From assembly GCA_023227945.1 (NCBI GenBank), contig JALOCC010000053.1:1-12724 (forward strand): DNA of 12,724 bases, in the 5' to 3' direction. Position 1 is the stretch's first letter. Every line of letters starts with the position of its first letter. Below the pieces are notes generated by a model, which was not told the DNA's origin, ran no database searches, and was given only the letters and a program-made list of their open reading frames with translations. Of this stretch, positions 1-7,844 are shown in pieces. The stretch comes from Candidatus Omnitrophota bacterium. GTDB taxonomy: Bacteria; Omnitrophota; Gorgyraeia; Duberdicusellales; 4484-171. A program made the position numbers and the translations under genes.

Positions 1-1
1 T

Positions 2-1888
2 AATTTTTTTAAAAGCCTGCGGATAGCCCTCAATAATTGTTCTATATATTTCAAGGAACACCCTCTTTTTATTAAATCAATAGAGAAACTGCATACAGAT
101 ACGCTTGCCGTTTTAAACTTCATAGATCCCTTTATTATAGGTATCGCGCCAATTTCATTATCCGTTGCCGGCAAATTTTTAGAAAAAGAAGCTTTGCACA
201 TAGAATTAGCGGCTTTTTTACACCGGCGCAAAATAAAAAACATAGAGATAAGAAAAGGCTTAACTGCTTCAGAGACAGGCATTTTTTTAACAAGCTTGAG
301 CTTGCCGGTGCTCGATATTTTTAAAGAAGGCGGCCTCGCTTGTCTTTTGGAAAAGCAGGGCATTGTAAATATTATCATTGAAGAATTGGACTATTCTTCG
401 CTTTTACGGGGGCAAGGCCAGGAGCAAAAGGACATCTGGGCTTATTTACTTAAGCGGGCGGTTAAGGAGCAGAATACAATTGAAATAAAAAATATCGTCG
501 AAAATTTTGATACAGCTTTAGAGAAAATTAAAATAACTGATTTTTCCGAAAATGAAGACTTAAGAACATCTATCGCAAAATTCCTCAATTTTCTAAAAGC
601 GCAGGAGAAAGAAAATTTTAATAAATGTGCGAAAGCATTGGTGAGGGCAGTGTCAAACAGTAAAGAATATACGGGAAAAGACAAGATAAAGCAGCTTTCC
701 TTTCTTGCCGATAGCTTAACGCCGCAGGATATTACAGACATATTATGCGAGGAAGTAACTTCACGGGATGCATTTAATATAAAAAGTATAGAGTTATTTT
801 CTTCGCTGTTAGATAGGTCGCAGAACGCCGCAGTTGCCTCAGCGCTTTCAAGGCGCCTAAAGGAAGAATCAGGATACAATACTACTGCAGTCAAAAAAAC
901 AAAAGAATTGCTGGCTTCGCTAAAAGAGCCTTCTGTGCAGATGATTTATCAACACGCGCTCGGTTCGTTACTTATAGATATGGGGCTTGCAGGAAGCCTT
1001 TCGTTCGACGCAGAGCAAATGAAAAAAAATTACCGTATAATGCTGCTTAATTTGTTCGCCGAGGAAAAAATATCTTCAGGATTATTTCAAATAGCCGAAA
1101 TGATTTATCCTGAACTAGATAAGGCCTTTTCCGAAGCCGATATAAATTTTGCGCGTAATTTTTTTGAATTAATAACAAAAAAAATAAATTCCGGCAGCGG
1201 TTTTAGAAATATTCTTGAAGAAATCAAAGTTAATGCCGACAAAAAGCTTGAAGAAGCATTGTTATCGCAAAGAATAGACGTTGAGGGAGTAATTGATTTT
1301 CTTTCAAAAACAACTTTCGATAAAAATTTTTATTTAAATAAGATATTTATCGAAAAGGATGTTAATTACAATATTTTTTGTTTATTTTTCAATTTTTTTC
1401 CACGCTATGCAAATGATTTTTATAGCGAAATAAAATCAAACAATTCCGATATAAATCTTTTAAAGAAAATTATAGAAAGCCTTAAAAGCAAAGATACGAA
1501 AATCTCATGCAACATACTTGAAAATGTTTTTTATGTCGCAAGCCGGTTCCTTAAAATGGAAATATTGAAAATAATGCAGAATTTTTCTAACTACAATGAA
1601 AATTTTATTATATCAATCCTATTAAGAGAAGACCTGCCGGTAAAAAGGCAGATAATGGCTATAGTAGTTAAAAATAATTCTTTGCGGCAGGCTTCGGCCA
1701 ATGTACTTTTATCAATACCTAATAGCTTTGGTATAAAAAATAAATTAATAAATGAAAACATCAATATGATAGGAGAGTTTAAACTTACCGAAGCAAAGGC
1801 TGGTTTAGAAAAGATTTCCAAATTAAAGCTATTTTGGAAAAAGAGCCTTAAAGATTCTGCTCATAAGGTTTTGGATGGATGGTTATGA
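2..1888 (+). CDS. Helical (HEAT-like) repeat protein, 5' partial
   Basis: The reading frame is open from the first bases of the window, so the start lies outside it. A TTG at 194 could begin a shorter 564-residue product, but that would cut through a domain that continues upstream. The segment encoded at about 17-305 aligns with residues 10-110 of the next gene product: 'IY--HP' after a first helix, then 'F-IGI', and later an 'I--I-----GL' stretch ending in 'LP'. By that alignment only a handful of codons are missing. The remainder is almost entirely predicted amphipathic helix with Leu/Ile/Lys periodicity, without signal peptide, membrane segment or catalytic motif; the last 100 residues read like HEAT/ARM repeats. 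The stop overlaps the start of the HD-GYP gene (ATGA), so the two are probably translationally coupled. A scaffold or partner protein for the adjacent phosphodiesterase is an inference; no specific function is recognised. Confidence 0.75.
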   Translation, partial: NFFKSLRIALNNCSIYFKEHPLFIKSIEKLHTDTLAVLNFIDPFIIGIAPISLSVAGKFLEKEALHIELAAFLHRRKIKNIEIRKGLTASETGIFLTSLSLPVLDIFKEGGLACLLEKQGIVNIIIEELDYSSLLRGQGQEQKDIWAYLLKRAVKEQNTIEIKNIVENFDTALEKIKITDFSENEDLRTSIAKFLNFLKAQEKENFNKCAKALVRAVSNSKEYTGKDKIKQLSFLADSLTPQDITDILCEEVTSRDAFNIKSIELFSSLLDRSQNAAVASALSRRLKEESGYNTTAVKKTKELLASLKEPSVQMIYQHALGSLLIDMGLAGSLSFDAEQMKKNYRIMLLNLFAEEKISSGLFQIAEMIYPELDKAFSEADINFARNFFELITKKINSGSGFRNILEEIKVNADKKLEEALLSQRIDVEGVIDFLSKTTFDKNFYLNKIFIEKDVNYNIFCLFFNFFPRYANDFYSEIKSNNSDINLLKKIIESLKSKDTKISCNILENVFYVASRFLKMEILKIMQNFSNYNENFIISILLREDLPVKRQIMAIVVKNNSLRQASANVLLSIPNSFGIKNKLINENINMIGEFKLTEAKAGLEKISKLKLFWKKSLKDSAHKVLDGWL

Positions 1889-3222
1889 TGGAAAAGATTG
1901 AACAATATATTAAAAGATTGATAATTTGCCTTCAAATAGCAAAGATATATACTTCTAGCCATCCTAAATTTAATGAAGGCTTAAATGCAGCGTTTGATAG
2001 CTTAACAGATGTGCTGCGGGAAAGACAGGAATTTACTATAGGAATTATTGGAGGTGAGCTTGCTTATGAACGAGAGATATTTTTTGAACTAAGTCAAAAG
2101 ATAAAATCTGCGATAACTGTTTTAAAGAAAAAAGGTATCGAAAGGATTACTTTTACAAAAGGTATAGATAAGGAAGAGCTTTCAAAATTTATCGAATATT
2201 TGGCAATTCCCGAAACAGAACAACCGGAAGATTGCCAAAAACATATTGTGACAATTGGGATAAGAAATATCACTGTAGGTAAAATAAAATCTTCTGAAGA
2301 TACTGGCAGAGAGGCCGAGGAGAAAATTAAAGACAGCGAAGAATATTACGTAGAATCTTTGAAAACAATAAAAGCATCCATTGAGGATGTTTTGGGCGGG
2401 AAAGCTATCGATGGCGTTGATTTTCGTTTCAACGTCATTGGGGTTATGGAAAATTTAATGAAGAAGCACAATGAGTTTTTAAGGCTCGCGGCAGTTAAAC
2501 GGTATGACTCAACCACATTTTGGCACCTGCTTAATACTTCAATACTTTCAATGTATTTTTCCTGGAAACTCGGGTTTTCCAAGGAAGATTTTTTAGATAT
2601 TTCAACGGCAGCTATTTTTCATGATGTAGGCAAGATATTTATTTCGCGTAAAATAATTCAAAAGCCAGGTAAACTTTCCGAGGAAGAATTCGATATAGTC
2701 AGAAGCCACTCGGCTCTTGGCGCTCAGATCCTTCTGAAATATTCGCAAACACTGGGTATGATTGTGCCCTTGGTAGCATTCGAACACCATTTAGGATACA
2801 ATTGTAAGGGTTACCCTAAATTGAGCTTTAAACAGGCGCCGCACACAGCTTCGTTAATTGTTTCTATATGTGATGTTTATGATGCGCTCACCCAGCGTAG
2901 AAGCTATAAGAGAGAATACTCCCCGGCGTTAATTTATGAAATAATGATGAAACTGAAAGGTGAATTGTTCCACCCGGAGCTCCTCGACAGTTTCTTCAAA
3001 ATATTAGGTGTTTGGCCTTATGGAACGCTTATTCTCTTAAGCGATGACAGCGTGGCGGTAGTAAGAGAACAGAATACCTACGATATCTTAAACCCTATCG
3101 TTGAAGTTATTTTCCCTTCAGAAAAGAAAAGCCACATAAATCTCGCAGATAGCTCTAACATAACGATAAAAAGTTTTTTAAACCCCGCCTCAGAGGGAAA
3201 ACAATATCTTCCTTTAATCTAG
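1885..3222 (+). CDS. HD-GYP domain cyclic-di-GMP phosphodiesterase
   Basis: The product (445 residues from ATG 1885) probably hydrolyses cyclic-di-GMP in the cytoplasm. Residues about 8-108 form an N-terminal domain shared with the preceding helical protein; a linker follows, then the HD-GYP domain at about 205-375. The metal-site and signature residues are present: His214, the pair His246-Asp247 in 'HDVGK', His275, His301-His302, Gly309-Tyr310-Pro311 and Asp330 in 'CDVYDALTQRRSY'. A C-terminal tail beginning 'WPYGTLILL' is usual for the family. Starts at 1879, 1885 and 1888 are all in frame; 1885 was chosen because it gives the classic ATGA overlap with the upstream stop and has GGATGG at 1873-1878 as a possible ribosome-binding site. 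Unlike many relatives it has no fused receiver domain; a free-standing receiver gene follows. Catalytic activity is inferred from the intact motifs. Confidence 0.9.
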   Translation: MMEKIEQYIKRLIICLQIAKIYTSSHPKFNEGLNAAFDSLTDVLRERQEFTIGIIGGELAYEREIFFELSQKIKSAITVLKKKGIERITFTKGIDKEELSKFIEYLAIPETEQPEDCQKHIVTIGIRNITVGKIKSSEDTGREAEEKIKDSEEYYVESLKTIKASIEDVLGGKAIDGVDFRFNVIGVMENLMKKHNEFLRLAAVKRYDSTTFWHLLNTSILSMYFSWKLGFSKEDFLDISTAAIFHDVGKIFISRKIIQKPGKLSEEEFDIVRSHSALGAQILLKYSQTLGMIVPLVAFEHHLGYNCKGYPKLSFKQAPHTASLIVSICDVYDALTQRRSYKREYSPALIYEIMMKLKGELFHPELLDSFFKILGVWPYGTLILLSDDSVAVVREQNTYDILNPIVEVIFPSEKKSHINLADSSNITIKSFLNPASEGKQYLPLI

Positions 3223-3273
3223 TTTTCGAGCCATAACCCAAATTTTGCTAAATACATTATTCCATAAAAAACA

Positions 3274-3300
3274 TTTACCCGCTTTGATAAATATGATAAT
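3274..3300 (+). promoter_or_regulatory. Candidate sigma70-type promoter before the receiver gene
   Basis: The 115-base gap after the first HD-GYP gene is very AT-rich. TTTACC at 3274-3279 and GATAAT at 3295-3300 could serve as -35 and -10 boxes, but the spacer is only 15 bases, and similar boxes arise easily in such DNA. If used, the receiver and second HD-GYP genes could be transcribed separately from the upstream pair. Confidence 0.25.
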
Positions 3301-3337
3301 ATTTAACATATTGTAATTTTTTAGCCAGCGGGAGTTT

Positions 3338-3706
3338 ATGGGAATAGAAAGGAAAAAAGTGCTTATTGTAGATGACGAAATCGAAATCGCCGATTTCCTC
3401 GGCCGCTTTCTGCAAAGGCTGGGTATCACGGCAATTAAGGCTAATAGCGGAGAAGAAGCATTAAGGAAATACAACGAAGAACATCCTGATTCCATATTCC
3501 TTGATATTCAAATGCCGGATAAGGATGGTATAACAATTTTGAAGGAAATAAAAAAAATTGACTCCGCGGTAAAAATAATTATGATTACCGGTAAAGACGA
3601 TAAAGACCTGCAAGCGAAAGCCAAAAAATACGGCGCACTTGATTATATCACTAAACCATTAGACCTAAGCGAACTAAGCATTAAAATCAATAATTACATT
3701 TTATAG
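3338..3706 (+). CDS. Stand-alone response regulator receiver (CheY-like)
   Basis: A 122-residue single receiver domain with no output domain. The phosphorylation site is complete: acidic pair Asp12-Asp13 in 'VLIVDDE', phospho-acceptor Asp56 in 'FLDIQMPDKDG', the switch Thr84 in 'MITG', and Lys106 in 'ITKPLDL'. The protein is expected to be phosphorylated by a histidine kinase, none of which is encoded here, and to act by protein contact. The ATG has GGGAG at 3330-3334, rather close at three bases. It sits between two HD-GYP genes, 19 bases before the second one (by the start preferred there), so it may deliver the phosphorylation signal to one or both phosphodiesterases. That role is inferred from position; receiver-HD-GYP fusions (RpfG type) are the known precedent. 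A chemotaxis-type CheY role is an alternative, but no chemotaxis genes are visible. Confidence 0.92.
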   Translation: MGIERKKVLIVDDEIEIADFLGRFLQRLGITAIKANSGEEALRKYNEEHPDSIFLDIQMPDKDGITILKEIKKIDSAVKIIMITGKDDKDLQAKAKKYGALDYITKPLDLSELSIKINNYIL

Positions 3707-3725
3707 TTTTTGTAAATTGAGCCCG

Positions 3726-4952
3726 ATGAAACCAGAATACCATAAGAAACTTCAAATCGCGGCACGTCAAACTATACTTATACATAGAGCCGATACTCTT
3801 ATAAGAATAATTCTAAGGACAATCGTAACCAGCCTAAAAGTTAAACATGCCGGAATATTTATCTATGATAAGGTAAGAGATGAGTATGTGGTAAAAATGT
3901 CAAGAGGCCATTCAGGCCTTAAGGTGCCCGCCGGATTTGTAAAAATCAGAAAAGACAACCCTTTAATTCGGTATTTCACAGATAAAACCATAAATTTGCC
4001 TAAAGAGCACATTCTTTGGTCTAAAATTATAAGCCGTATTAAATATTACAAAACAAAGAAAGAGTTAAAAATAAAAAGATTTCTTGAAGCCTTAAAGTTT
4101 GACCTTTCTTTATATGAAGCAAAAGCCTGTATACCGGGCTTTTTCAGAAAAGACTTGGTAGGCGTTTTGTTCCTTGGGGAGAAAAGGAACAAGAAAAGCT
4201 TCGGTGAGGAGGAGCTAAGGTTTTTATCCGTGCTTGCTTCGGATGTTGTAATGGCGCTTAAGAATGCATGGCTTATCGAAGATTTAAACCGGCAAATAGA
4301 AATAAATAAGCGCCTTCTATTCCAAACAGTTGCAGCTTTAGCCTCGAGCATCGAGGCTAAAGATAAATATACGATAGGCCACACGGAGCGAGTTGCGAAT
4401 TATTGCCTTGTTATTGCCTATGCGTTGAAAAAACGGGAAAAAATAGAAGGATGGGAAAAATTTCTGGAAAATCTAAAAATAGCGGCTCTGTTTCATGATA
4501 TCGGAAAAATCGGTATCCCCGAGAGTATTCTACATAAGGAAGTAACCTTAAATGGCGAAGAAAGGAAGGTTATGGAAAGCCACCCTTTGATAGGTGCAAA
4601 TATTCTAAACCATATTGAAGAGTTTAGGGAAGCCCTGGAAGGAGTTAAATATCATCACGAAAAATATGACGGTACGGGGTATCCTTATCATTTAAAGGGG
4701 CGCAAGATTCCTTTAATTGCTTCAATAATTTCACTTGCGGATACTTTTGACGCGATGATAACGGACAGACCTTACAGAAAAGGGATGCCGCAGGCCAAGG
4801 CTATGGAGGAAATAAAAAAAGTAAGAGGTATCCAGTTTGCTCCCCGTATAGTTGATGCATTTTTGAAAACCTATCATTCCGGGGGTAAGCTTTGGGAGTT
4901 GAATAAACAAATAGGCCGCCACCTATTGTTTTCTAAAGATAATACGTCTTAA
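3726..4952 (+). CDS. GAF-like sensor / HD-GYP cyclic-di-GMP phosphodiesterase
   Basis: A 408-residue protein from ATG 3726; a TTG at 3717 would add three residues, and neither has a strong ribosome-binding site. Residues about 15-185 look like a GAF domain: 'AGIFIYD' strand, a long insert, then 'ACIPGFFRKDLVGVLFLGEK' and 'FGEEELRFLSVLASDVVMAL'. A helix that may be a coiled linker leads into a full HD-GYP domain (about 200-385) with His219 in 'GHTERV', His257-Asp258 in 'HDIGKIGIP', His286, His310-His311, Gly318-Tyr319-Pro320 and Asp339 in 'LADTFDAM'. The motifs match the consensus more closely than those of the first HD-GYP gene. The likely activity is cyclic-di-GMP hydrolysis controlled by a small ligand or partner bound to the GAF part; the ligand is unknown. 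No membrane segment is seen. It is the last gene of the signalling block. Confidence 0.92.
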   Translation: MKPEYHKKLQIAARQTILIHRADTLIRIILRTIVTSLKVKHAGIFIYDKVRDEYVVKMSRGHSGLKVPAGFVKIRKDNPLIRYFTDKTINLPKEHILWSKIISRIKYYKTKKELKIKRFLEALKFDLSLYEAKACIPGFFRKDLVGVLFLGEKRNKKSFGEEELRFLSVLASDVVMALKNAWLIEDLNRQIEINKRLLFQTVAALASSIEAKDKYTIGHTERVANYCLVIAYALKKREKIEGWEKFLENLKIAALFHDIGKIGIPESILHKEVTLNGEERKVMESHPLIGANILNHIEEFREALEGVKYHHEKYDGTGYPYHLKGRKIPLIASIISLADTFDAMITDRPYRKGMPQAKAMEEIKKVRGIQFAPRIVDAFLKTYHSGGKLWELNKQIGRHLLFSKDNTS

Positions 4953-4962
4953 GATGAACCCC

Positions 4963-4996
4963 GCCCTTCCAGGGCTTAATGTGGTTTATTTTTTTC
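4963..4996 (+). terminator. Weak intrinsic-terminator-like hairpin
   Basis: GCCCT (4963-4967) and AGGGC (4971-4975) form a five-pair stem with a three-base loop shortly after the second HD-GYP stop. A T-rich stretch at 4985-4996 follows, but is separated from the stem by about ten bases, so a Rho-independent terminator is possible rather than clear. It fits a transcription-unit boundary before the envelope genes. Confidence 0.35.
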
Positions 4997-5030
4997 ACAA
5001 AGAGTTACGTGCAGCATTCATAGCAATAAT

Positions 5031-5060
5031 TTGGAAAAACTAATTTACAAAAGAGATAAT
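5031..5060 (+). promoter_or_regulatory. Candidate sigma70-type promoter for the glycolipid genes
   Basis: TTGGAA at 5031-5036 and GATAAT at 5055-5060 are separated by 18 bases. Transcription would start near 5067, just ahead of the GGAAGG ribosome-binding site at about 5070-5075 and the GTG start at 5081. The position after a terminator-like hairpin supports it; sequence match alone is moderate. Confidence 0.4.
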
Positions 5061-5080
5061 TTGAAAAAAGGAAGGGTAGG

Positions 5081-6196
5081 GTGAAGAATATCATTATATT
5101 TTATATTTCAGAATTTGGCGGCCACAATAAAGCTGCAAACAATATAAAAGAAGCGTTGCTATACAAAAATCCCGCCCTTTCTGTGCAAAACATCAATGGT
5201 TTTGGGTATTTTTATCCACGTACGGAAAGGTTTGCTGATTCTTTGTATACAACAACTGTAAGGCATTTCCCTGCTATCTGGGGGAGAATCTATGACAGGA
5301 AGAAAGTAATAAAGAACTTAAGCCCTTTAAGGAGATGGGTAAGCGCACATACTTTTAAGAAGCTTTCCGGGTTTATAAAGAAAAGTTCTCCGGATTGTTT
5401 TGTCGCAACCCAGGCATTTCCCTGCGGGCTTCTGGCTGATTTCAAAGAAAGTTTTAACTGTAAAATTCCTCTTATAGCAGTTGTTACGGATTATCATCCG
5501 CATGGATTCTGGATACATAAGGCAGTTGACAAATACATAGTTGCTTCCTGCGAGGCAAAAGAAGTTTTAATTAATAACGGTGTTGATAAAGAGAAAATAG
5601 AGATTTTAGGTATTCCTATTTCTTTTAAGTTTTTAAACCGCCATTTGAAAGAAAACGTTGCCAAGGAATTAGGCTTTATCAAGGAATCGAAATCCATTTT
5701 GATTATGGGTGGAGGCTTAGGCATAGGCCCCATAGAAAAAATTGCCAAAGAATTGGATAAGTCTGCTGCCTCTTTTCAAATTATTACTATATGCGGGAAA
5801 AATAAAAAGCTTTATAAGTGGTTTGAAAAGAACAAACAATGTTTCAAAAAACCCTTATTTTATTTTGGTTATGTTGATTTCATAAATAAAATAATGGATT
5901 TTGCAGACATTATTATTACAAAAAGCGGAGGCATTACTATTTCTGAAGCGCTTGCCAAGGGGCTTGCAATAATAGTTTCAAACCCCATTCCCGGGCAGGA
6001 AGAGCACAATGTGAATTATCTTCTAAAAAATGAAGCAGTGATACGGGCTGACGAACCGCAGGAAATAGGAAGACTTGCCAGGGAGCTTCTTGAGAATAGC
6101 GAGAAGATGAATCTTTTTAAAGAAAATGCAAAACGCATATCCTTGCCCGACTCGTCTTTAAGAATAGCTGAATTGATATTGAGCAAAATTTCGTAA
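5081..6196 (+). CDS. MGDG synthase / UgtP-type glycolipid glycosyltransferase (GT28-like)
   Basis: A 371-residue glycosyltransferase of the monogalactosyldiacylglycerol synthase / processive diacylglycerol glucosyltransferase family, expected to move a sugar from a nucleotide donor to a membrane lipid at the inner face of the cytoplasmic membrane. The N-terminal half has the acceptor-domain pattern: 'FGGHNKAA' (12-19), 'VVTDYHPHGFW' (134-144) and 'EKIEILGIPI' (171-180). The C-terminal half has the nucleotide-sugar fold: 'IMGGGLGIGPIEK' (208-220), 'TKSGGITISEAL' (280-291) and 'PIPGQEEHN' (302-310). The start is GTG with a purine-rich GGAAGG site upstream. The stop overlaps the ATG of the acyltransferase by one base (TAATG), which argues for a joint pathway. 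Donor sugar and acceptor lipid cannot be read from sequence; a MurG-like role is less likely because the family-specific acceptor-domain motifs are present. Confidence 0.87.
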   Translation: MKNIIIFYISEFGGHNKAANNIKEALLYKNPALSVQNINGFGYFYPRTERFADSLYTTTVRHFPAIWGRIYDRKKVIKNLSPLRRWVSAHTFKKLSGFIKKSSPDCFVATQAFPCGLLADFKESFNCKIPLIAVVTDYHPHGFWIHKAVDKYIVASCEAKEVLINNGVDKEKIEILGIPISFKFLNRHLKENVAKELGFIKESKSILIMGGGLGIGPIEKIAKELDKSAASFQIITICGKNKKLYKWFEKNKQCFKKPLFYFGYVDFINKIMDFADIIITKSGGITISEALAKGLAIIVSNPIPGQEEHNVNYLLKNEAVIRADEPQEIGRLARELLENSEKMNLFKENAKRISLPDSSLRIAELILSKIS

Positions 6197-7026
6197 TGTA
6201 TTATTTTTATATTATTGGAAAAACCATTTGTTTATTTCTCCCGCGAAAACTGGCCTATTCATTCGCCAGGTGGCTTGCAACCTGCCAGTATTATTTCTCC
6301 AAAAAAGATAGGGTTGTAGTTATCAATAATCTTTATCCAATAATTGAAGATAAGAAGAAACGAGAAGAATGCGCAAAAAAAGTATTTATTAATTTTGCTT
6401 ATTATCTGGTTGATTTTTTCCGTTATTCTAAACTTAACGAAGATTTTGTAGAAAAATATGTTCGGATAAGCGGCCTTGAATTTCTTGAGGAAGCGACAAG
6501 ACAGCAAAAAGGCGTAATCGCTGTTACCGCGCACATAGGCAATTATGAGCTTGCCGGAGCAGTTACTTCACTTGCAGGCTATAAAGTAAATGCCGTGGCT
6601 TTATCTCATAAGGATAAACGTGTAAATGATTTTTTTGATAAGCAGCGCGGAATGGTGGGTATAAACGTTATTCCGGCAAGTATCGCCATAAAAAGGTGTT
6701 TTTCAATATTGCGAAACGGGGAATTGGTGGCTTTTCTGGGCGATAGGGTTTTTTCCGGCAGCGGACTTGTGGCAAACATGTTTTCCAGGCAAGCTTTATT
6801 GCCCAGAGGCCCTGCGTTTTTTTCGTTAAAGACTCAAGCCTCGTTTTTGCCGGCATTTTTCGTGAGAGAAAACAAAAATTTTTATCATTTGATATTCGAA
6901 AAACCTATAAATACAAAAGGATTACAAACAGAGGAGGATGTTGTTAAAGAGTACAGCTTGGTATTAGAGAAATATATAATGATGTATCCCGATCAATGGT
7001 ATCTGTTTCAGCCTTATTGGTTATAG
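6196..7026 (+). CDS. LpxL/HtrB-family lysophospholipid/lipid A acyltransferase
   Basis: A 276-residue member of the lipid A biosynthesis acyltransferase family, which transfers an acyl chain from an acyl carrier protein to lipid A or a related glycolipid at the inner membrane. The catalytic H-x4-E motif is His113 to Glu118 in 'TAHIGNYELAG'. Other family marks are the basic, hydrophobic N-terminus, 'VVINNLYP' (41-48), 'FLGDRVFSGSGL' and 'PRGPAFFSL' in the middle, and the C-terminal 'YPDQWYLFQPYW'. Length is slightly below E. coli LpxL. The one-base overlap with the upstream glycosyltransferase implies coupled translation, and together they could make an acylated glycolipid. Whether the acceptor is true lipid A or the upstream product is not decided by the sequence; hldD further on suggests the cell does make LPS. 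Confidence 0.87.
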   Translation: MYYFYIIGKTICLFLPRKLAYSFARWLATCQYYFSKKDRVVVINNLYPIIEDKKKREECAKKVFINFAYYLVDFFRYSKLNEDFVEKYVRISGLEFLEEATRQQKGVIAVTAHIGNYELAGAVTSLAGYKVNAVALSHKDKRVNDFFDKQRGMVGINVIPASIAIKRCFSILRNGELVAFLGDRVFSGSGLVANMFSRQALLPRGPAFFSLKTQASFLPAFFVRENKNFYHLIFEKPINTKGLQTEEDVVKEYSLVLEKYIMMYPDQWYLFQPYWL

Positions 7027-7031
7027 GATAC

Positions 7032-7124
7032 ATAGAAGCAGATATCCGCGGAACAATACGCGGATAAACGCCAGCGAGTTGTGTGCGTGAATCCGCGTAG
7101 CTATCCGCGGCAATCCGCTTCTAT
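7032..7124 (+). repeat. Long imperfect palindrome (CCGCGG-type)
   Basis: Almost the whole gap between the acyltransferase and the GT2 gene folds on itself. ATAGAAGC (7032-7039) pairs with GCTTCTAT (7117-7124); seven bases at 7046-7052 pair with 7104-7110; TACGCGGAT (7057-7065) pairs perfectly with 7091-7099; ACGC (7068-7071) pairs with 7085-7088. The loop is about 13 bases. There is no T-run, so a simple terminator is unlikely. It looks like a dispersed palindromic repeat. Confidence 0.7.
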
Positions 7125-7139
7125 AAAATAGAAAATATT

Positions 7140-7811
7140 ATGAAACTCTGGATGGTAATTCCGGCATATAATGAAGCGCAGTCTTTGGAAGGGATACTGC
7201 GTAGTTTAAAAGAAAAAAAACTTAATATTATAGTTATTGATGACGGCTCTAAAGATTCTACTTATGCGGTAGCTAAAATAAAAGCTGATATTGTAGTAAG
7301 AAACGAAAGGAATCTTGGTAAAGGCATGGCACTGCGGCGCGCCATAACCTTTCTTTTAGAAAATGAAAAATTCGATTATATCCTAACAATGGATGGCGAT
7401 GGCCAGCATTCCGTTTCCGACATAGATAAATTTGTAAACGAAGCTAACAATGGGGAAAATTTCGTTGTCGGAAACCGCATGGATAATCCGCGTGTCATGC
7501 CAAGGACTCGGATACTTACCAATAAGCTTATGTCTTGGCTTATATCTAAAATGGTTTCGCAGGTAATTCCCGATACTCAATGCGGCTTTCGCCTGATAAG
7601 CAGGGAAGTTCTTGAGAAAATAAAATGCAGGACAAAAAAATTTGAAGTTGAATCGGAAATACTTATAAAGGCAGCAAAAGAAGGATTTATTATAAAAAGT
7701 ATACCTATAAAAAGTATATATTTCCGGCGCATAAAGAGTAAGATTCACCCTTTTCTAGACACTTTCAGGTTTATCAGATTTATTTTTACGGTAAACGGCA
7801 AGGAAGAATAA
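7140..7811 (+). CDS. Family 2 glycosyltransferase (DPM1/polyprenyl-phosphate type)
   Basis: A 223-residue GT-A fold glycosyltransferase without C-terminal membrane segments. Seen in order: 'VIPAYNEAQSL' (6-16), 'VIDDGSKDST' (32-41), 'NLGKGMALR' (58-66), the metal-binding Asp85-x-Asp87 in 'TMDGDGQH', and 'IPDTQCGFRLIS' near residue 150. This set matches dolichol/undecaprenyl-phosphate sugar transferases, which load a sugar onto a polyprenyl phosphate for later use outside the cytoplasmic membrane. The exact sugar is unknown. The start ATG at 7140 follows the palindrome by 15 bases and has only a weak ribosome-binding site. A COG2426-type membrane protein follows 33 bases downstream, probably in the same transcript. 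Confidence 0.87.
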   Translation: MKLWMVIPAYNEAQSLEGILRSLKEKKLNIIVIDDGSKDSTYAVAKIKADIVVRNERNLGKGMALRRAITFLLENEKFDYILTMDGDGQHSVSDIDKFVNEANNGENFVVGNRMDNPRVMPRTRILTNKLMSWLISKMVSQVIPDTQCGFRLISREVLEKIKCRTKKFEVESEILIKAAKEGFIIKSIPIKSIYFRRIKSKIHPFLDTFRFIRFIFTVNGKEE

Positions 7812-7833
7812 AGTGTAATTTAAATAAAGGCAT

Positions 7834-7838
7834 GGAGG
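7834..7838 (+). promoter_or_regulatory. Strong ribosome-binding site fixing a GTG start
   Basis: GGAGG lies six bases before the GTG at 7845, and it is the reason for choosing that start for the small membrane protein. Confidence 0.8.
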
Positions 7839-7844
7839 CGTTAG

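Noticed and set aside
194..196. TTG as the true start of the first gene
   Set aside because: The frame stays open to the window edge and the upstream codons align with the N-terminal domain of the next gene product, so the start must lie further upstream.
4046..4384. 112-codon - strand frame inside the GAF-like/HD-GYP gene
   Set aside because: Antisense shadow with low-complexity Ser/Phe content; the + strand frame explains the sequence.
7032..7124. Palindrome as an intrinsic terminator
   Set aside because: The stem is long and imperfect and lacks the T-run expected directly after a terminator stem.
7383..7748. 121-codon - strand frame inside the GT2 gene
   Set aside because: It is the antisense shadow of a gene with clear GT2 motifs, with no independent start signal or family resemblance.
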